From Desulfofundulus luciae (GTDB taxonomy: Bacteria; Bacillota; Desulfotomaculia; Desulfotomaculales; Desulfovirgulaceae), in NCBI RefSeq assembly GCF_030813795.1, contig NZ_JAUSUX010000001.1, positions 186,001 to 250,000 of the forward strand: a stretch of DNA of 64,000 nucleotides. The letters are read 5' to 3'. The position numbers and the translations under genes were made by a program. Positions 47,894 to 57,307 of this stretch are shown piece by piece (the first letter of the stretch is position 1; every line of letters begins with the position of its first letter). Below the pieces are notes generated by a model. That model worked only from the letters and a program-made list of their open reading frames with translations, ran no database searches and was not told the origin of the DNA.

Positions 47894-49753
47894 ATGACAC
47901 CCGAGGAAAAATTACAACACCTCCCGGACAAACCCGGCGTGTATCTCTTCCGCGATACGGCCGGGGAAATTATTTATGTGGGCAAGGCTGTTTCCCTGAA
48001 AAACCGGGTGCGTTCCTACTACCAGTCCGGTGCCCGGCAGAGCCCCAAAGTCCGGGCCTTGATGAACCGGGCGGTGGACTTTGAGTATATTGTGACCGAC
48101 AACGAAGTGGAGGCTCTCATTCTGGAATCAAACCTGATCAAGGAGCATCGCCCCCGCTATAACATCTACCTTAAAGACGATAAAAGTTATCCTTACCTTA
48201 AAGTAACCCTGGGGGAGGACTTCCCCCGGGTGCACGTCACCCGCAGGGTGGTCAGGGACGGCTCCCGTTATTTCGGTCCCTACACTTCGGCGGGAGCGGT
48301 GCACGAAACCCTGGACCTTTTGCGCCGGCTCTTTCCCTTCCGCACCTGCAAGCAAAAACTGGCTGAGGGTGTGATGCCGGCCAGGCACCGTCCCTGCCTC
48401 AACTTTCATATCGGCCGCTGCCTGGCCCCCTGTTCGGGCCAGGTGGGCAGGGAGGAATACCGGGCCATGATCCGGGAGATCAGCCTGTTCCTGGAGGGCC
48501 GCCAGGACGACCTGATTAAGGAGCTTACCAGGCGCATGAACGAGGCGGCGGAAAAACTGGAATTTGAGCGGGCGGCCCGCCTCCGGGACCAGCTGCAGGC
48601 CGTGCGCCAGGTGCTGGAAAATCAGAAGGTGCTGTCAACCAGTAAGGAAGACCGGGACGTGGTGGCCCTGGCCCAAAATCATGACCTGTCCCTGGTGATG
48701 GTTTTCTTTGTGCGGGGCGGCAAGCTCATAGGCCGGGATCAATTCCTGGTGCCCGGTGCGGAAAACACCCCGGTGGAAGTGATCACCGCCTTTGTTAAGC
48801 AGTATTATGCCCGCGCCGATTTTATCCCCGGCGAAATTCTCCTTCCGGAAATAGACCCCCAGGAACGCCCGGCGATGGAAGAATGGCTTTCCGGCATCAG
48901 GGGGGCCAGGGTGCGCCTGGTGGTGCCCCGCCGGGGAGAAAAGAAACAACTGGTGGACCTGGCGGCCAAAAACGCCCTTCTGGCCCTGCAGGAGGTCGAG
49001 CAGGATCAGAAGTCCCGGGGGCAGGGCAGGGATGCCTGCGGGGAGCTGGCCCGGGAACTGGGCCTGGAGAGCATACCTTACCGCATCGAATGTTTTGACA
49101 TATCCAACACCCAGGGCGAGGAAAGCGTGGCCTCCATGGTGGTTTTTGAGGAGGGGCGGCCGGCGCCCGACCAGTACCGGCGGTTTAAAATCCGCACCGT
49201 GGAAGGGCCAAACGACTTTGCCTCCCTGAAGGAAGTGCTCACGCGCCGCTTTACCCGCGCCAGGGAAGAGCGGGAACTGGTCCAGACCGGCCAGTTATCC
49301 ACCAGGCAGGCCAAATTTTACCGCCTGCCCGACCTGGTCATTGTGGACGGGGGTAAAGGCCAGTTGTCGGCGGTACGGGAGGTCATGAAAGAGCTGGGCT
49401 TTGCCCACATCCCGGCCTTTGGCCTGGCCAAGGAGGAAGAATTGCTCTTTGCCGAGGGCCGCTCCGAGCCCATTCGCCTGCCCCGGGATTCCCGGGCCCT
49501 GCACCTGTTGCAGCACCTGCGGGATGAGGCCCACCGCTTTGCCGTGACCTACCACCGGCAGCTGCGCACCCGGCGCAACCTCAAGTCCCTTCTGGACGAG
49601 ATCGAGGGAATCGGTCCCGTGCGCCGCCGGGCCCTGCTGAAAGCCTTCCCTTCACTGGAGGATATGGCCCGGGCTACGGTGGAGGAGCTGGCCGCCGTGC
49701 CGGGGATGAACCGGGCGGCCGCCCTGGCCGTTTACCGTTTTTTGCGTGGTTAG
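47894..49753 (+). CDS. uvrC: Excinuclease ABC subunit C
   Basis: Dual-incision nuclease of nucleotide excision repair, 619 residues. GIY-YIG domain: GVYLFRDTAGEIIYVGKAV (about 16-34). The UVR motif LEFERAARLRDQLQAV is near 215. The UvrC RNase H endonuclease region has CFDISNTQGEESVASMVVF. A C-terminal helix-hairpin-helix pair ends the protein. ATG 47894 follows GGAGGGGAGC. Together with uvrB and uvrA this makes a full excision-repair cluster, joined by the uracil-DNA glycosylase 10 kb upstream. Confidence 0.97.
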   Translation: MTPEEKLQHLPDKPGVYLFRDTAGEIIYVGKAVSLKNRVRSYYQSGARQSPKVRALMNRAVDFEYIVTDNEVEALILESNLIKEHRPRYNIYLKDDKSYPYLKVTLGEDFPRVHVTRRVVRDGSRYFGPYTSAGAVHETLDLLRRLFPFRTCKQKLAEGVMPARHRPCLNFHIGRCLAPCSGQVGREEYRAMIREISLFLEGRQDDLIKELTRRMNEAAEKLEFERAARLRDQLQAVRQVLENQKVLSTSKEDRDVVALAQNHDLSLVMVFFVRGGKLIGRDQFLVPGAENTPVEVITAFVKQYYARADFIPGEILLPEIDPQERPAMEEWLSGIRGARVRLVVPRRGEKKQLVDLAAKNALLALQEVEQDQKSRGQGRDACGELARELGLESIPYRIECFDISNTQGEESVASMVVFEEGRPAPDQYRRFKIRTVEGPNDFASLKEVLTRRFTRAREERELVQTGQLSTRQAKFYRLPDLVIVDGGKGQLSAVREVMKELGFAHIPAFGLAKEEELLFAEGRSEPIRLPRDSRALHLLQHLRDEAHRFAVTYHRQLRTRRNLKSLLDEIEGIGPVRRRALLKAFPSLEDMARATVEELAAVPGMNRAAALAVYRFLRG

Positions 49754-49776
49754 GACTGGTTTTTTCAGAAAACCAT

Positions 49777-49784
49777 GGTATAAT
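49777..49784 (+). promoter_or_regulatory. Extended -10 for the HAD gene
   Basis: TGGTATAAT (49776-49784). The -35 region is occupied by a small hairpin (TGGTTTT/AAAACCA). Confidence 0.5.
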
Positions 49785-49853
49785 ATCCAGAGATATGCTT
49801 AACTCATTACCTGCGGCGGCAGGGTAATGCTGTTTTTCTGGGGGAATGAGTCC

Positions 49854-50663
49854 TTGTATCGATTACTGGCTGTAGATCTTGATGATACCCTTTTGGATAA
49901 AGACCTGCGCATCAGCGAAGACAACCGGCGGGCCCTGGCCCTGGCCCGGCGTGCCGGCGTGGTGGTTACCCTGGCTACGGGGCGCATGTACCGGGCCACC
50001 CTGCCCTTTGCCCGGGAACTGGAGATCGACGCCCCTCTGATTACTTACCAGGGGGCTTTAGTCAAGCACGCCGTCACCCGGGAGGTGGTGGTTCACCGGC
50101 CGGTGCCCCTCGCCTGCGCCATGGACATCATTGCCCGGGTCCAGTCCCGTGGTTATCATATCAATATCTACCTGGACGACCACCTTTACGTTGAGCGGCA
50201 CACTGACGAAAGCAGGCTTTACCAGTCTATCTCCGGGGTCCAGGCCCGGGCAGTGGGACCGCTCGTTCCTTTTTTGAAAGAAGCACGGCAGGATCCCACC
50301 AAAGTACTGGTGATTGCCCGGGAAGAGAAACTGGACGAACTGGCCACGGAATTAAGACCCCTGTACGGGGATAACCTTCATATCACCAAGTCCAAGCCTT
50401 ACTTTCTGGAGTTCTCCCACCCGCAGGCCACCAAGGGGCACGCCCTGGCGGCGGTGGCCGCCGCTTACGGTTTCAAGCCCGGGGAGGTCATTGCCGTGGG
50501 GGACAGCTACAACGACCTGGAAATGATTGAGTGGGCCGGCCTGGGAGTTGCGGTGGCCAATGCCCGGCCTCAGGTCAAGGCCCGGGCCGATTACGTTACG
50601 GCTTCCAATGAGGATGGCGGCGTGGCCCGGGTGGTGGAGAAATTTATCCTGGGTTATGCCTGA
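49854..50663 (+). CDS. Cof-type HAD hydrolase
   Basis: A 269-residue type IIB HAD phosphatase. Motif I is LLAVDLDDTLLDKDLRIS (Asp nucleophile and Asp+2), motif II TLATGRM, motif III a Lys in HPQATKGHAL, and motif IV AVGDSYNDLEMIEWAG. The cap domain is of the Cof type (residues about 85-190). It probably acts on sugar phosphates or flavin phosphates; the neighbours are all hexose enzymes, favouring a sugar phosphate. TTG 49854 has GGGGGAATGAG upstream; ATG 49827 is the alternative. Confidence 0.9.
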   Translation: MYRLLAVDLDDTLLDKDLRISEDNRRALALARRAGVVVTLATGRMYRATLPFARELEIDAPLITYQGALVKHAVTREVVVHRPVPLACAMDIIARVQSRGYHINIYLDDHLYVERHTDESRLYQSISGVQARAVGPLVPFLKEARQDPTKVLVIAREEKLDELATELRPLYGDNLHITKSKPYFLEFSHPQATKGHALAAVAAAYGFKPGEVIAVGDSYNDLEMIEWAGLGVAVANARPQVKARADYVTASNEDGGVARVVEKFILGYA

Positions 50664-50676
50664 AGAGGTGGGGGTA

Positions 50677-51663
50677 GTGAGGGGAATTGTTGTCGGCGTT
50701 GATCTGGGTGGTACGAAAATTTATACCGCCCTGGCCGAGCAGAGCGGCCGCGTGCTGGCCGAAGTCATGGTTCCCACCCGGCCCTGGGAGGGAGCAGGGG
50801 CAGTGATCGGGCGGATTGTGGAAACGGTGGACCAGGTATTAAAACAGGCCGGGGAGCAAGGGCCGCCCCTGGCCCTGGGGATCGGCTCTCCCGGTCCCTT
50901 AAATGCCGCCACCGGGGTGGTCTACCAGGCACCAAATTTGGGCTGGCACGATGTTCCCCTGAAAGAACATCTGGAGGAGCGGCTTTGTATTCCCGTGGCG
51001 GTGGACAACGATGCCAACCTGGCCGCTTTAGGGGAATACGTCTACGGGGCCGGGCGCGGTGAGGAGGAGATGGTCTACATCACCGTCAGCACTGGCATCG
51101 GGGGCGGCCTGGTCCTGCGGGGGCGGCTGTACCATGGCGCCGGCTACGGGGCCGGGGAAATCGGCCACATGACCATAGACCCCGGCGGCCCCCGGTGTGG
51201 CTGCGGCAATTACGGCTGCCTGGAGGCCATGGCTTCCGGGACGGCCATGGCCCGGGAGGCCCGCCGCCTGGTGGAGTCCGGCGGGGGCAGGGCCATCCTG
51301 GAGGCGGCGGGAGGAGATGTGGACGCCATCACCGCCCGGGAGGTGGCCCGGGCGGCCGCTGCGGGTGATGCCGAGGCCCGGCAAATAATCATCAACGCCG
51401 GCCGGGCCCTCGGTATCGGGGTGGCCAACGTCATCAACCTGTTAAATCCGGCCCTGGTGGTGCTGGGGGGCGGGGCCATGCAGGTGGGACCCCTCTTGTG
51501 GGAAACCATGGAAGAGGAAGTGTCCCGGCGCGCCTGGGCCCCTGCCCTCAAGCGGGTGCGGCTGGTGCCGGCAGAACTGGGCGGGCGGTCCGGTTTAATG
51601 GGGGCGGTGGCCCTGGCCCTTCAGAAGGCGCGGGGGGAAAAACCTCCCAACCCCGTGGTATAA
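50677..51663 (+). CDS. ROK family sugar kinase, probable glucokinase
   Basis: A 328-residue ROK kinase. ATP site: GVDLGGTKIYTAL (residues about 7-19). Sugar and phosphate loops: GIGSPGPLNAATG, DNDANLAALGEYV and STGIGGGLVLRGRLYHGAG. The ROK zinc motif is GEIGHMTIDPGGPRCGCGNYGCLE (His then CxCGxxGCLE). GTG 50677 follows AAGAGGTGGGG; the first in-frame ATG (50656) overlaps the HAD stop. Substrate is inferred as glucose, consistent with the debranching enzyme downstream, but other aldoses are possible. Confidence 0.92.
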   Translation: MRGIVVGVDLGGTKIYTALAEQSGRVLAEVMVPTRPWEGAGAVIGRIVETVDQVLKQAGEQGPPLALGIGSPGPLNAATGVVYQAPNLGWHDVPLKEHLEERLCIPVAVDNDANLAALGEYVYGAGRGEEEMVYITVSTGIGGGLVLRGRLYHGAGYGAGEIGHMTIDPGGPRCGCGNYGCLEAMASGTAMAREARRLVESGGGRAILEAAGGDVDAITAREVARAAAAGDAEARQIIINAGRALGIGVANVINLLNPALVVLGGGAMQVGPLLWETMEEEVSRRAWAPALKRVRLVPAELGGRSGLMGAVALALQKARGEKPPNPVV

Positions 51664-51734
51664 GGGGCGCTGTAATGGACTATTCTATGCATATTACTGA
51701 AACGATCCGGGCTATTGGGAAAGGAGGAGGTGCG

Positions 51735-53705
51735 TTGCGCTTTGGCAAAGGGGAATGGCGCAACTTTGAGCGGGGTATTGAAAAGGAATGGCTGGTCACC
51801 AACGGTCTTGGTGGTTATGCCTCCTCCACCATTATCGGTGTCAATACCCGCAAATACCACGGCCTGCTCGTGGCTTCCCTTTCCCCGCCGGTACGGCGCA
51901 ATCTGCTTTTAGCCAAACTGGATGAACGCCTGGAAACCCCCCGGTGCACGTACAACCTGGCCACCAACCACACCGGGGGGGGTGTGACGGAGTTCGGATT
52001 TGTCCACCTGCAGCAGGTACTGTTTAATCCCTTTCCCACCTTTATTTTGTCTTTTGGCGACATCACCCTGCAGAAACAGATTTTTATGATCTACGGTGAA
52101 AACAGCACCGTCATCCTTTACCGCATTCACAACGGTGCGAACCCCGCCGTCCTGCGCTTGACCCCCCTGGTTAACTGCCGGGACTTCCACTGGACCACCC
52201 GGAAGGGGCAGATTAACTTTTCCCGGGAAGAAATTCCTTTCGGGGTGGCGGTAAAGGCAGTCCCACGGATTCCCGCCCTGCGCCTGGTTTGCAGTGAAGG
52301 TAAATTCAACGGCCGCGATGATTGGTTTTACGATATGTTTTACGTGGAAGAACAAAGGCGGGGTTTGGAAGCCCGGGAGGACCATTTTATACCCGGGGAT
52401 TTTACCATTCCCCTTGAACCGGGGGAGACAAAAACCATAACTTTTATTGCCACCCTGGAGGAAGTTTTTACCCTCGATGGGAAAGCCCTTTTGGAACTGG
52501 AAATTCGCCGCCTGCAGGAACTGGTGAAAAGGGCCGGGTACCGGAGCGTTTTAGCCCGCCAGCTGGTGCAGGCCGCCGACAGCTTTATTGTCTACCGCCG
52601 GTCCACGGGCGCGAAAAGTATCATCGCCGGTTATCACTGGTTCAACGACTGGGGAAGGGACACCATGATTGCCCTGCCCGGGTTGACCCTGGTTACCCGC
52701 CGTTATGATGACGCCCGGGACATCCTGGTTACCTATGCCCGCTACTGCAGGGACGGGCTCCTGCCCAACATGTTTACCGATGCCGGCAGGGAGCCCCTTT
52801 ACAACACGGTGGATGCCTCTCTGTGGTATTTCTGGGCGGTCTGGAAGTACCTGCAGTATACCCGGGACCATGCCTTTATCCGCCGGGAGATCTATCCGGT
52901 TCTGAAAGAAATTGCCCATCACTATATCAAAGGTACTCACTTTAACATTAAAGTGGATGAAGATGGGCTGCTGGCGGCAGGCTCTCCGGAGCTGCAGCTG
53001 ACCTGGATGGATGCCAGGGTGGATCAATGGGTGGTCACGCCCCGCCACGGTAAGGCGGTGGAAATCAACGCCCTCTGGTATAATGCGCTGTGCGTATTGC
53101 GGGAACTGGCTGTCCGGTACGGGGATACTTTTCCCTACCAGGACCTGCTGGAAAAGCACAGGGAAAGTTTTTTGCGGGAATTCTGGTTTGAGGAGGGTGG
53201 ATATCTCTACGATGTGGTCGGTGAGCAGGGGAAGGACGCTTCCCTGCGCCCCAACCAGGTTATTGCCTTAAGCCTGCCCTTCACCATAGTTGATGCCGGT
53301 AGGGGGCGAAGGGTGCTGACCCGTGTCTGGCAGGAACTATACGCTACCTACGGGCTGCGCACCTTATCCCCCAGCGACCCCCGGTACCGGGGGGTTTATA
53401 GCGGCGACCGGTGGCAGCGGGACGGTGCCTACCATCAGGGGACGGTCTGGAGCTGGTTGATCGGGCCATTTGTTACGGCCTGGCGCCAGGTACACCATTA
53501 CTCCACGGCCAGCCGGTTGCAGGCGGCACGTTTTCTTGTTCCTTTCCAGGACCAGCTGCGCGACCACGGGGTGGGCTATATCTCCGAAATCTTTGACGGC
53601 AACGAGCCCATTGTCCCCCGGGGGTGTATTGCCCAAGCCTGGGGTGTGGCGGAAGTGCTCCGGGCCTATGTGGAGGACGTGCTGGAAATCAGACCGCAAA
53701 TTTAA
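51735..53705 (+). CDS. Amylo-alpha-1,6-glucosidase (glycogen debranching enzyme)
   Basis: A 656-residue enzyme. The N-terminal GDE_N-like domain (EKEWLVTNGLGGYASSTIIG, about 20-40, with NTRKYHGLLVAS) is followed by a GH133 (alpha/alpha)6 barrel from about residue 290. The barrel has HWFNDWGRDTMIALPGLTLV, LPNMFTDAGREPLYNTVDAS and GSPELQLTWMDARVDQWVVT. It removes 1,6-linked glucose branch stubs from glycogen or amylopectin. TTG 51735 lies just after AAGGAGGAGG, the best site; the upstream ATG 51675 has only AAGGGG and would add 20 residues. The frame overlaps nothing. The next gene starts 51 bases later, so they share a transcript. Confidence 0.93.
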   Translation: MRFGKGEWRNFERGIEKEWLVTNGLGGYASSTIIGVNTRKYHGLLVASLSPPVRRNLLLAKLDERLETPRCTYNLATNHTGGGVTEFGFVHLQQVLFNPFPTFILSFGDITLQKQIFMIYGENSTVILYRIHNGANPAVLRLTPLVNCRDFHWTTRKGQINFSREEIPFGVAVKAVPRIPALRLVCSEGKFNGRDDWFYDMFYVEEQRRGLEAREDHFIPGDFTIPLEPGETKTITFIATLEEVFTLDGKALLELEIRRLQELVKRAGYRSVLARQLVQAADSFIVYRRSTGAKSIIAGYHWFNDWGRDTMIALPGLTLVTRRYDDARDILVTYARYCRDGLLPNMFTDAGREPLYNTVDASLWYFWAVWKYLQYTRDHAFIRREIYPVLKEIAHHYIKGTHFNIKVDEDGLLAAGSPELQLTWMDARVDQWVVTPRHGKAVEINALWYNALCVLRELAVRYGDTFPYQDLLEKHRESFLREFWFEEGGYLYDVVGEQGKDASLRPNQVIALSLPFTIVDAGRGRRVLTRVWQELYATYGLRTLSPSDPRYRGVYSGDRWQRDGAYHQGTVWSWLIGPFVTAWRQVHHYSTASRLQAARFLVPFQDQLRDHGVGYISEIFDGNEPIVPRGCIAQAWGVAEVLRAYVEDVLEIRPQI

Positions 53706-53755
53706 CAAATTTAGAATCATGTTTTAAAATTTTTGAATCAAAGGAGGGGTCCATT

Positions 53756-54817
53756 TTGCCCATTCTGGATGATGCACAGGCCATGTATAATGCCGATACG
53801 AAGGGAATGCTCAAAGCCCTGTGGGAGTTGCCCGAACAATGTGCCCGGGCCTGGGAGCTGGGTATGGCCGCCGACGTTTCTCCCATGGATAATCTCCGCC
53901 AGGTAGTGGTTACCGGTCTCGGAGGTTCGGCCATCGGGGGCGATCTCCTGCGGGTTTATGCCACGCAGCGCCTGGACGTGCCGGTGGTGGTCAACCGGGA
54001 CTACGTGCTGCCCAAATTTGTCGGACCGTACACCCTGGTTTTCGCCGTCAGTTATTCCGGCAATACCGAGGAAACCTTGAGCGCCTACGTCCAGGCCCGG
54101 GAAAAGGGTGCCCGGATTGTAGTTCTAACCACCGGCGGAAAGTTAGGAGAACTGGCCGGAAACGACGGCGTGCCGGTGATTACCGTGCCCGGCGGCATTG
54201 CCCCCCGTTCGGCAACGGGATACCTCTTTATTCCCACCCTGGCCGTGCTTTACCGGATGGGCCTGTTGCCGGACCTCAGCCATGAGGTGGCCGAGTGCAC
54301 CTCCCTGTTGCAATCCATGCGGGAGAAGCTCAAGCCGGAAGTTCCCCGGGATTCCAACCAGGCCAAGATGCTGGCGGCCAATTTCCATAACCGCATTCCG
54401 GTAATCTGGGGTTCCAGCGGGACCACGGAAGTGGTGGCCCAGCGCTGGAAGGGGCAGATCAATGAAAATGCCAAGGCCCCTGCTTACTGGAACGTATTTC
54501 CGGAGCTGAACCATAACGAGCTGGTTGGCTTTGAGTTTCCCGGTGAACTCCTGCGCCGGCTTTATGTGGTTATTTTGCGGGATCCCCAGGATCACCCGCG
54601 GGTGCAGAAACGTTTTGCCATCACCCGCGAAATCATGGAAGGTGAGGTGGCCGGTGTTGTCGAAATTATGGCCCGGGGCAGCGGCACCCTGGCCCGCATG
54701 TACTCGCTGGTTTATATCGGAGACTATGCCAGCGTGTACCTGGCCATGCTGTACGGCGTGGACCCCGGCCCGGTCAGGGTGATCGACACGCTCAAAGCCC
54801 GCCTGGCGGAGGAGTGA
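53756..54817 (+). CDS. Bifunctional phosphoglucose/phosphomannose isomerase
   Basis: A 353-residue SIS-domain enzyme of the PGI/PMI class, interconverting glucose-6-phosphate, fructose-6-phosphate and mannose-6-phosphate. Motifs: VVTGLGGSAIGGDLLR, FAVSYSGNTEETLSAYVQAR, PGGIAPRSATGYLFIPTLAV and FPELNHNELVGFEFP (catalytic Glu and His). TTG 53756 has AAAGGAGGGG seven bases upstream. Its TGA stop is shared with the left edge of the 54.8-kb repeat, which matches the 7.1-kb copy from about 54813. It completes glucose-6-phosphate isomerisation for the kinase and debranching genes just upstream. Confidence 0.93.
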   Translation: MPILDDAQAMYNADTKGMLKALWELPEQCARAWELGMAADVSPMDNLRQVVVTGLGGSAIGGDLLRVYATQRLDVPVVVNRDYVLPKFVGPYTLVFAVSYSGNTEETLSAYVQAREKGARIVVLTTGGKLGELAGNDGVPVITVPGGIAPRSATGYLFIPTLAVLYRMGLLPDLSHEVAECTSLLQSMREKLKPEVPRDSNQAKMLAANFHNRIPVIWGSSGTTEVVAQRWKGQINENAKAPAYWNVFPELNHNELVGFEFPGELLRRLYVVILRDPQDHPRVQKRFAITREIMEGEVAGVVEIMARGSGTLARMYSLVYIGDYASVYLAMLYGVDPGPVRVIDTLKARLAEE

Positions 54818-54824
54818 GCGGGGA

Positions 54825-54916
54825 CCCAGCACTCACTGGAATACTAGCTCTTCCCAAAACTTTATCAATTAAACCTGAAGCACCGGGAGCAGAGTCATAT
54901 TGTGGTGAGTGCTGGG
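54825..54916 (+). mobile_element. MITE-like element, CCCAGCACTCAC ends, copy 3
   Basis: A 92-bp element with perfect 12-bp inverted ends (54825-54836 and 54905-54916). It closely matches the reverse complement of 7098-7193, including about 14 bases of left flank and a tail (54917-54950) with GCGGGTT, ACTGAA and TTACG. It sits between the isomerase stop and rapZ. Confidence 0.7.
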
Positions 54917-54990
54917 CCGTGCCTTAAGCGGGTTAACTGAACACTTACGTATTCGGCAAATTGAGCCGGGCTAATGAGTTGGTGATAATT

Positions 54991-55842
54991 ATGCGGCTGG
55001 TAATCGTTACCGGTCTTTCCGGGGCCGGTAAGACCCAGGCCTTAAGGATTCTGGAGGATCTGGGCTTCTTTTGTGTGGACAACCTGCCTCCAAGGCTCAT
55101 TCCCAAGTTTCTGGATCTTTGTTCACAATCTTCCCGGGGGATTAATAAAATAGCAGTAGTGGTGGATATCCGGGGTGGGGAGTTTTTCGACGCCCTTTTT
55201 GAAGTGCTGGCCGACCTGGAAAAGGAGGGGCTCCGCTACGAGATATTGTTCCTGGAAACCTCCGATGCCACTTTAGTCCGCCGGTACAAGGAGTCCCGCC
55301 GCAGCCACCCCTTGAGCGTCGACGGGGAAGTGCTGCAGAGCATACGGCAGGAAAGGGAGCGGCTGCGGGAACTGCGGGGGCGGGCCCATAAAATAATCGA
55401 CACTTCCGAAATGACCCCCCAGCAGTTGAAGGAAGAACTGATCAGTTTATTTGGCGATAATGCCGGGGCGCCCCTGCGTATTACAATAATTTCCTTCGGG
55501 TACAAGTACGGCATACCTCTGGACAGCGACCTGGTTTTTGACGTGCGCTTTTTGCCCAACCCCCATTACGACCCGGCGCTGCGCCCGCTGACCGGAAACG
55601 ATCCGGCCGTACGGGATTATGTCCTGTGCGCCCCGGTGAGCCAGGAATTCGTACACCGGTTCTATCAGTTTATTGATTTTCTCCTTCCCCACTACATCCA
55701 GGAGGGCAAAACCACCCTGACCATTGCCATCGGCTGTACCGGTGGCCAGCACCGTTCCGTAACCCTGGCCAGCTGTCTGGGGGCCCACCTGGCGGAGCAG
55801 GGTTACCGGGTGGCCGTGCGGCACCGGGATCTTCCCCGTTAA
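54991..55842 (+). CDS. rapZ: RNase adapter protein RapZ/YvcJ
   Basis: A 283-residue P-loop protein. Walker A is GLSGAGKT near residue 8, followed by [33 protein letters not shown] and a C-terminal [20 protein letters not shown] domain. In Escherichia coli it guides GlmZ/GlmY decay to control amino-sugar synthesis; in Bacillus YvcJ binds nucleotides and affects competence. ATG 54991 has only a weak GGTGA site. The usual Firmicute order yvcJ-yvcK-whiA is seen, but a deacetylase and repeats split yvcK from whiA here. Confidence 0.95.
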   Translation: MRLVIVTGLSGAGKTQALRILEDLGFFCVDNLPPRLIPKFLDLCSQSSRGINKIAVVVDIRGGEFFDALFEVLADLEKEGLRYEILFLETSDATLVRRYKESRRSHPLSVDGEVLQSIRQERERLRELRGRAHKIIDTSEMTPQQLKEELISLFGDNAGAPLRITIISFGYKYGIPLDSDLVFDVRFLPNPHYDPALRPLTGNDPAVRDYVLCAPVSQEFVHRFYQFIDFLLPHYIQEGKTTLTIAIGCTGGQHRSVTLASCLGAHLAEQGYRVAVRHRDLPR

Positions 55843-55859
55843 GACAGGGGTGAAAGGTG

Positions 55860-57194
55860 ATGCACCTGTTCAAGTGGCTTTACCCCGGCTTGCATTTCAA
55901 GCGCTGGCTGGCCCTGTCTTTTTTGGGCCTGGTGCTGGCCGCTGCCGGCATCGGCCTTTTGGGCCGTCTTTTGCCCCGGGAGCACCAGGCGGTGCTGATG
56001 GTCTGGTTCGCGGAGCTTTTCGGCCCCGGGCGGGTTTGGCTCGGGGGCGCGCTTCTCCTGGTACTGGGTCTGCCGGCCCTGGTCTACGGCAACTTCAAGG
56101 CCTTTCGTTCGGTGGTGGACGCCCTGGCTCCCGGGGAGAGCATGCGCCTGGCGGATATTATCTATACCCGCCAGCACCTGCGCCGGGGACCCCGGATAGT
56201 GGTAATTGGCGGCGGCACGGGGCTGTCGGTACTGTTGAGGGGTTTGAAACAATATACCAGCAATATTACGGCCATTGTGACCGTAGCCGATGACGGCGGG
56301 AGTTCCGGCCGGCTGAGGGGGGAACTGGGTATACTTCCCCCGGGGGACATCCGCAACTGCCTGGTGGCCCTGGCGGATAAGGAATCGTTGATGGAGGACC
56401 TGCTCCAGTACCGCTTTAAAAGCGGGGACCTGGCCGGCCACAACCTGGGCAACCTGCTCCTGGCGGCGCTGAACGACGTGGCCGGGGGGTTTCACGAAGC
56501 CGTGCAGGCCTTAAGCAAGGTGCTGGCCATCAGGGGGCAGGTATTGCCCGTTACCTTGCAAAATGTGGTTCTGGGGGCGGAACTATCCGACGGCACGCTG
56601 GTATACGGGGAATCTACCATTCCCCAGTGCAGGAAGCCCATTAAACGGGTCTTCCTGGTGCCCGGGGATTGCTACCCCCTGCCCGAAGCATTGCAGGCCA
56701 TTGCCGGAGCGGATGCGGTGGTATTGGGACCGGGGAGCCTTTATACCAGCATCCTGCCCAACCTTCTGGTGCGGGGAATTCCGGAGGCCATTGCCCGCAC
56801 CCGGGCCGTGCGCATTTATGTCTGCAATGTGATGACCCAGCCCGGGGAAACCGACGGTTACGCCGCCAGCGATCACTTGCAGGCCATTTTCAACCACGCC
56901 GGTCCCATTGTGGATTACGTGGTGGTCAACCAGGGCGGCATACCGGCCCGGCTGAAGGCGCGCTATCGCCGGGAGGGAGCAGTGCCGGTGGTGGTGGATG
57001 GGGAGAGATTGCGGCAGATGGGAGTGGCGGTAATTGGTGCCAACCTGGTGCACGAAAGCAACGTGGTCCGCCATCACCCCGATAAACTGGCCCGCCTGAT
57101 CCTGGAGCTGGCCCTCCTGGAGCGAAAATCGGGAGAACCCTTCGGGTCGTTCGACGGCTCTTTAAACGGCAGCCTGCGTTCGGGGCGCATGTGA
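55860..57194 (+). CDS. yvcK: YvcK family gluconeogenesis/morphogenesis factor
   Basis: A 444-residue CofD-like protein. Two N-terminal transmembrane helices (about 15-37 and about 56-77) precede the UDP-sugar-binding core. Motifs: RIVVIGGGTGLSVLLRGL (about residue 116), TVADDGGSSGRLRGELG, LPPGDIRNCLVALAD and GPGSLYTSILPNL. Bacillus YvcK is needed for growth on gluconeogenic carbon and binds UDP-GlcNAc; it localises like MreB. The extra membrane segments are common in Clostridia. ATG 55860 and GTG 55857 are adjacent possible starts. It follows rapZ by 17 bases. Confidence 0.94.
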   Translation: MHLFKWLYPGLHFKRWLALSFLGLVLAAAGIGLLGRLLPREHQAVLMVWFAELFGPGRVWLGGALLLVLGLPALVYGNFKAFRSVVDALAPGESMRLADIIYTRQHLRRGPRIVVIGGGTGLSVLLRGLKQYTSNITAIVTVADDGGSSGRLRGELGILPPGDIRNCLVALADKESLMEDLLQYRFKSGDLAGHNLGNLLLAALNDVAGGFHEAVQALSKVLAIRGQVLPVTLQNVVLGAELSDGTLVYGESTIPQCRKPIKRVFLVPGDCYPLPEALQAIAGADAVVLGPGSLYTSILPNLLVRGIPEAIARTRAVRIYVCNVMTQPGETDGYAASDHLQAIFNHAGPIVDYVVVNQGGIPARLKARYRREGAVPVVVDGERLRQMGVAVIGANLVHESNVVRHHPDKLARLILELALLERKSGEPFGSFDGSLNGSLRSGRM

Positions 57195-57212
57195 CCCGGT
57201 TAAATAAATCAA

Positions 57213-57243
57213 CCACCCTTCCGCAGAAAGCGGGAGGTTTTTT
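57213..57243 (+). terminator. Terminator after yvcK
   Basis: CCTTCCGC/GCGGGAGG, an eight-bp stem with one wobble, a five-base loop and six T. Confidence 0.85.
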
Positions 57244-57307
57244 GTCGAAATGGCAGTTGTCAGGGCCAGAGGCGGGTGTTAAGATCTTGTTAGGACACGG
57301 TTGGGTG

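Noticed and set aside
51498-51734. Longer N-terminus for the debranching enzyme
   Set aside because: It would overlap the ROK gene, and the strong AAGGAGGAGG site points to TTG 51735.
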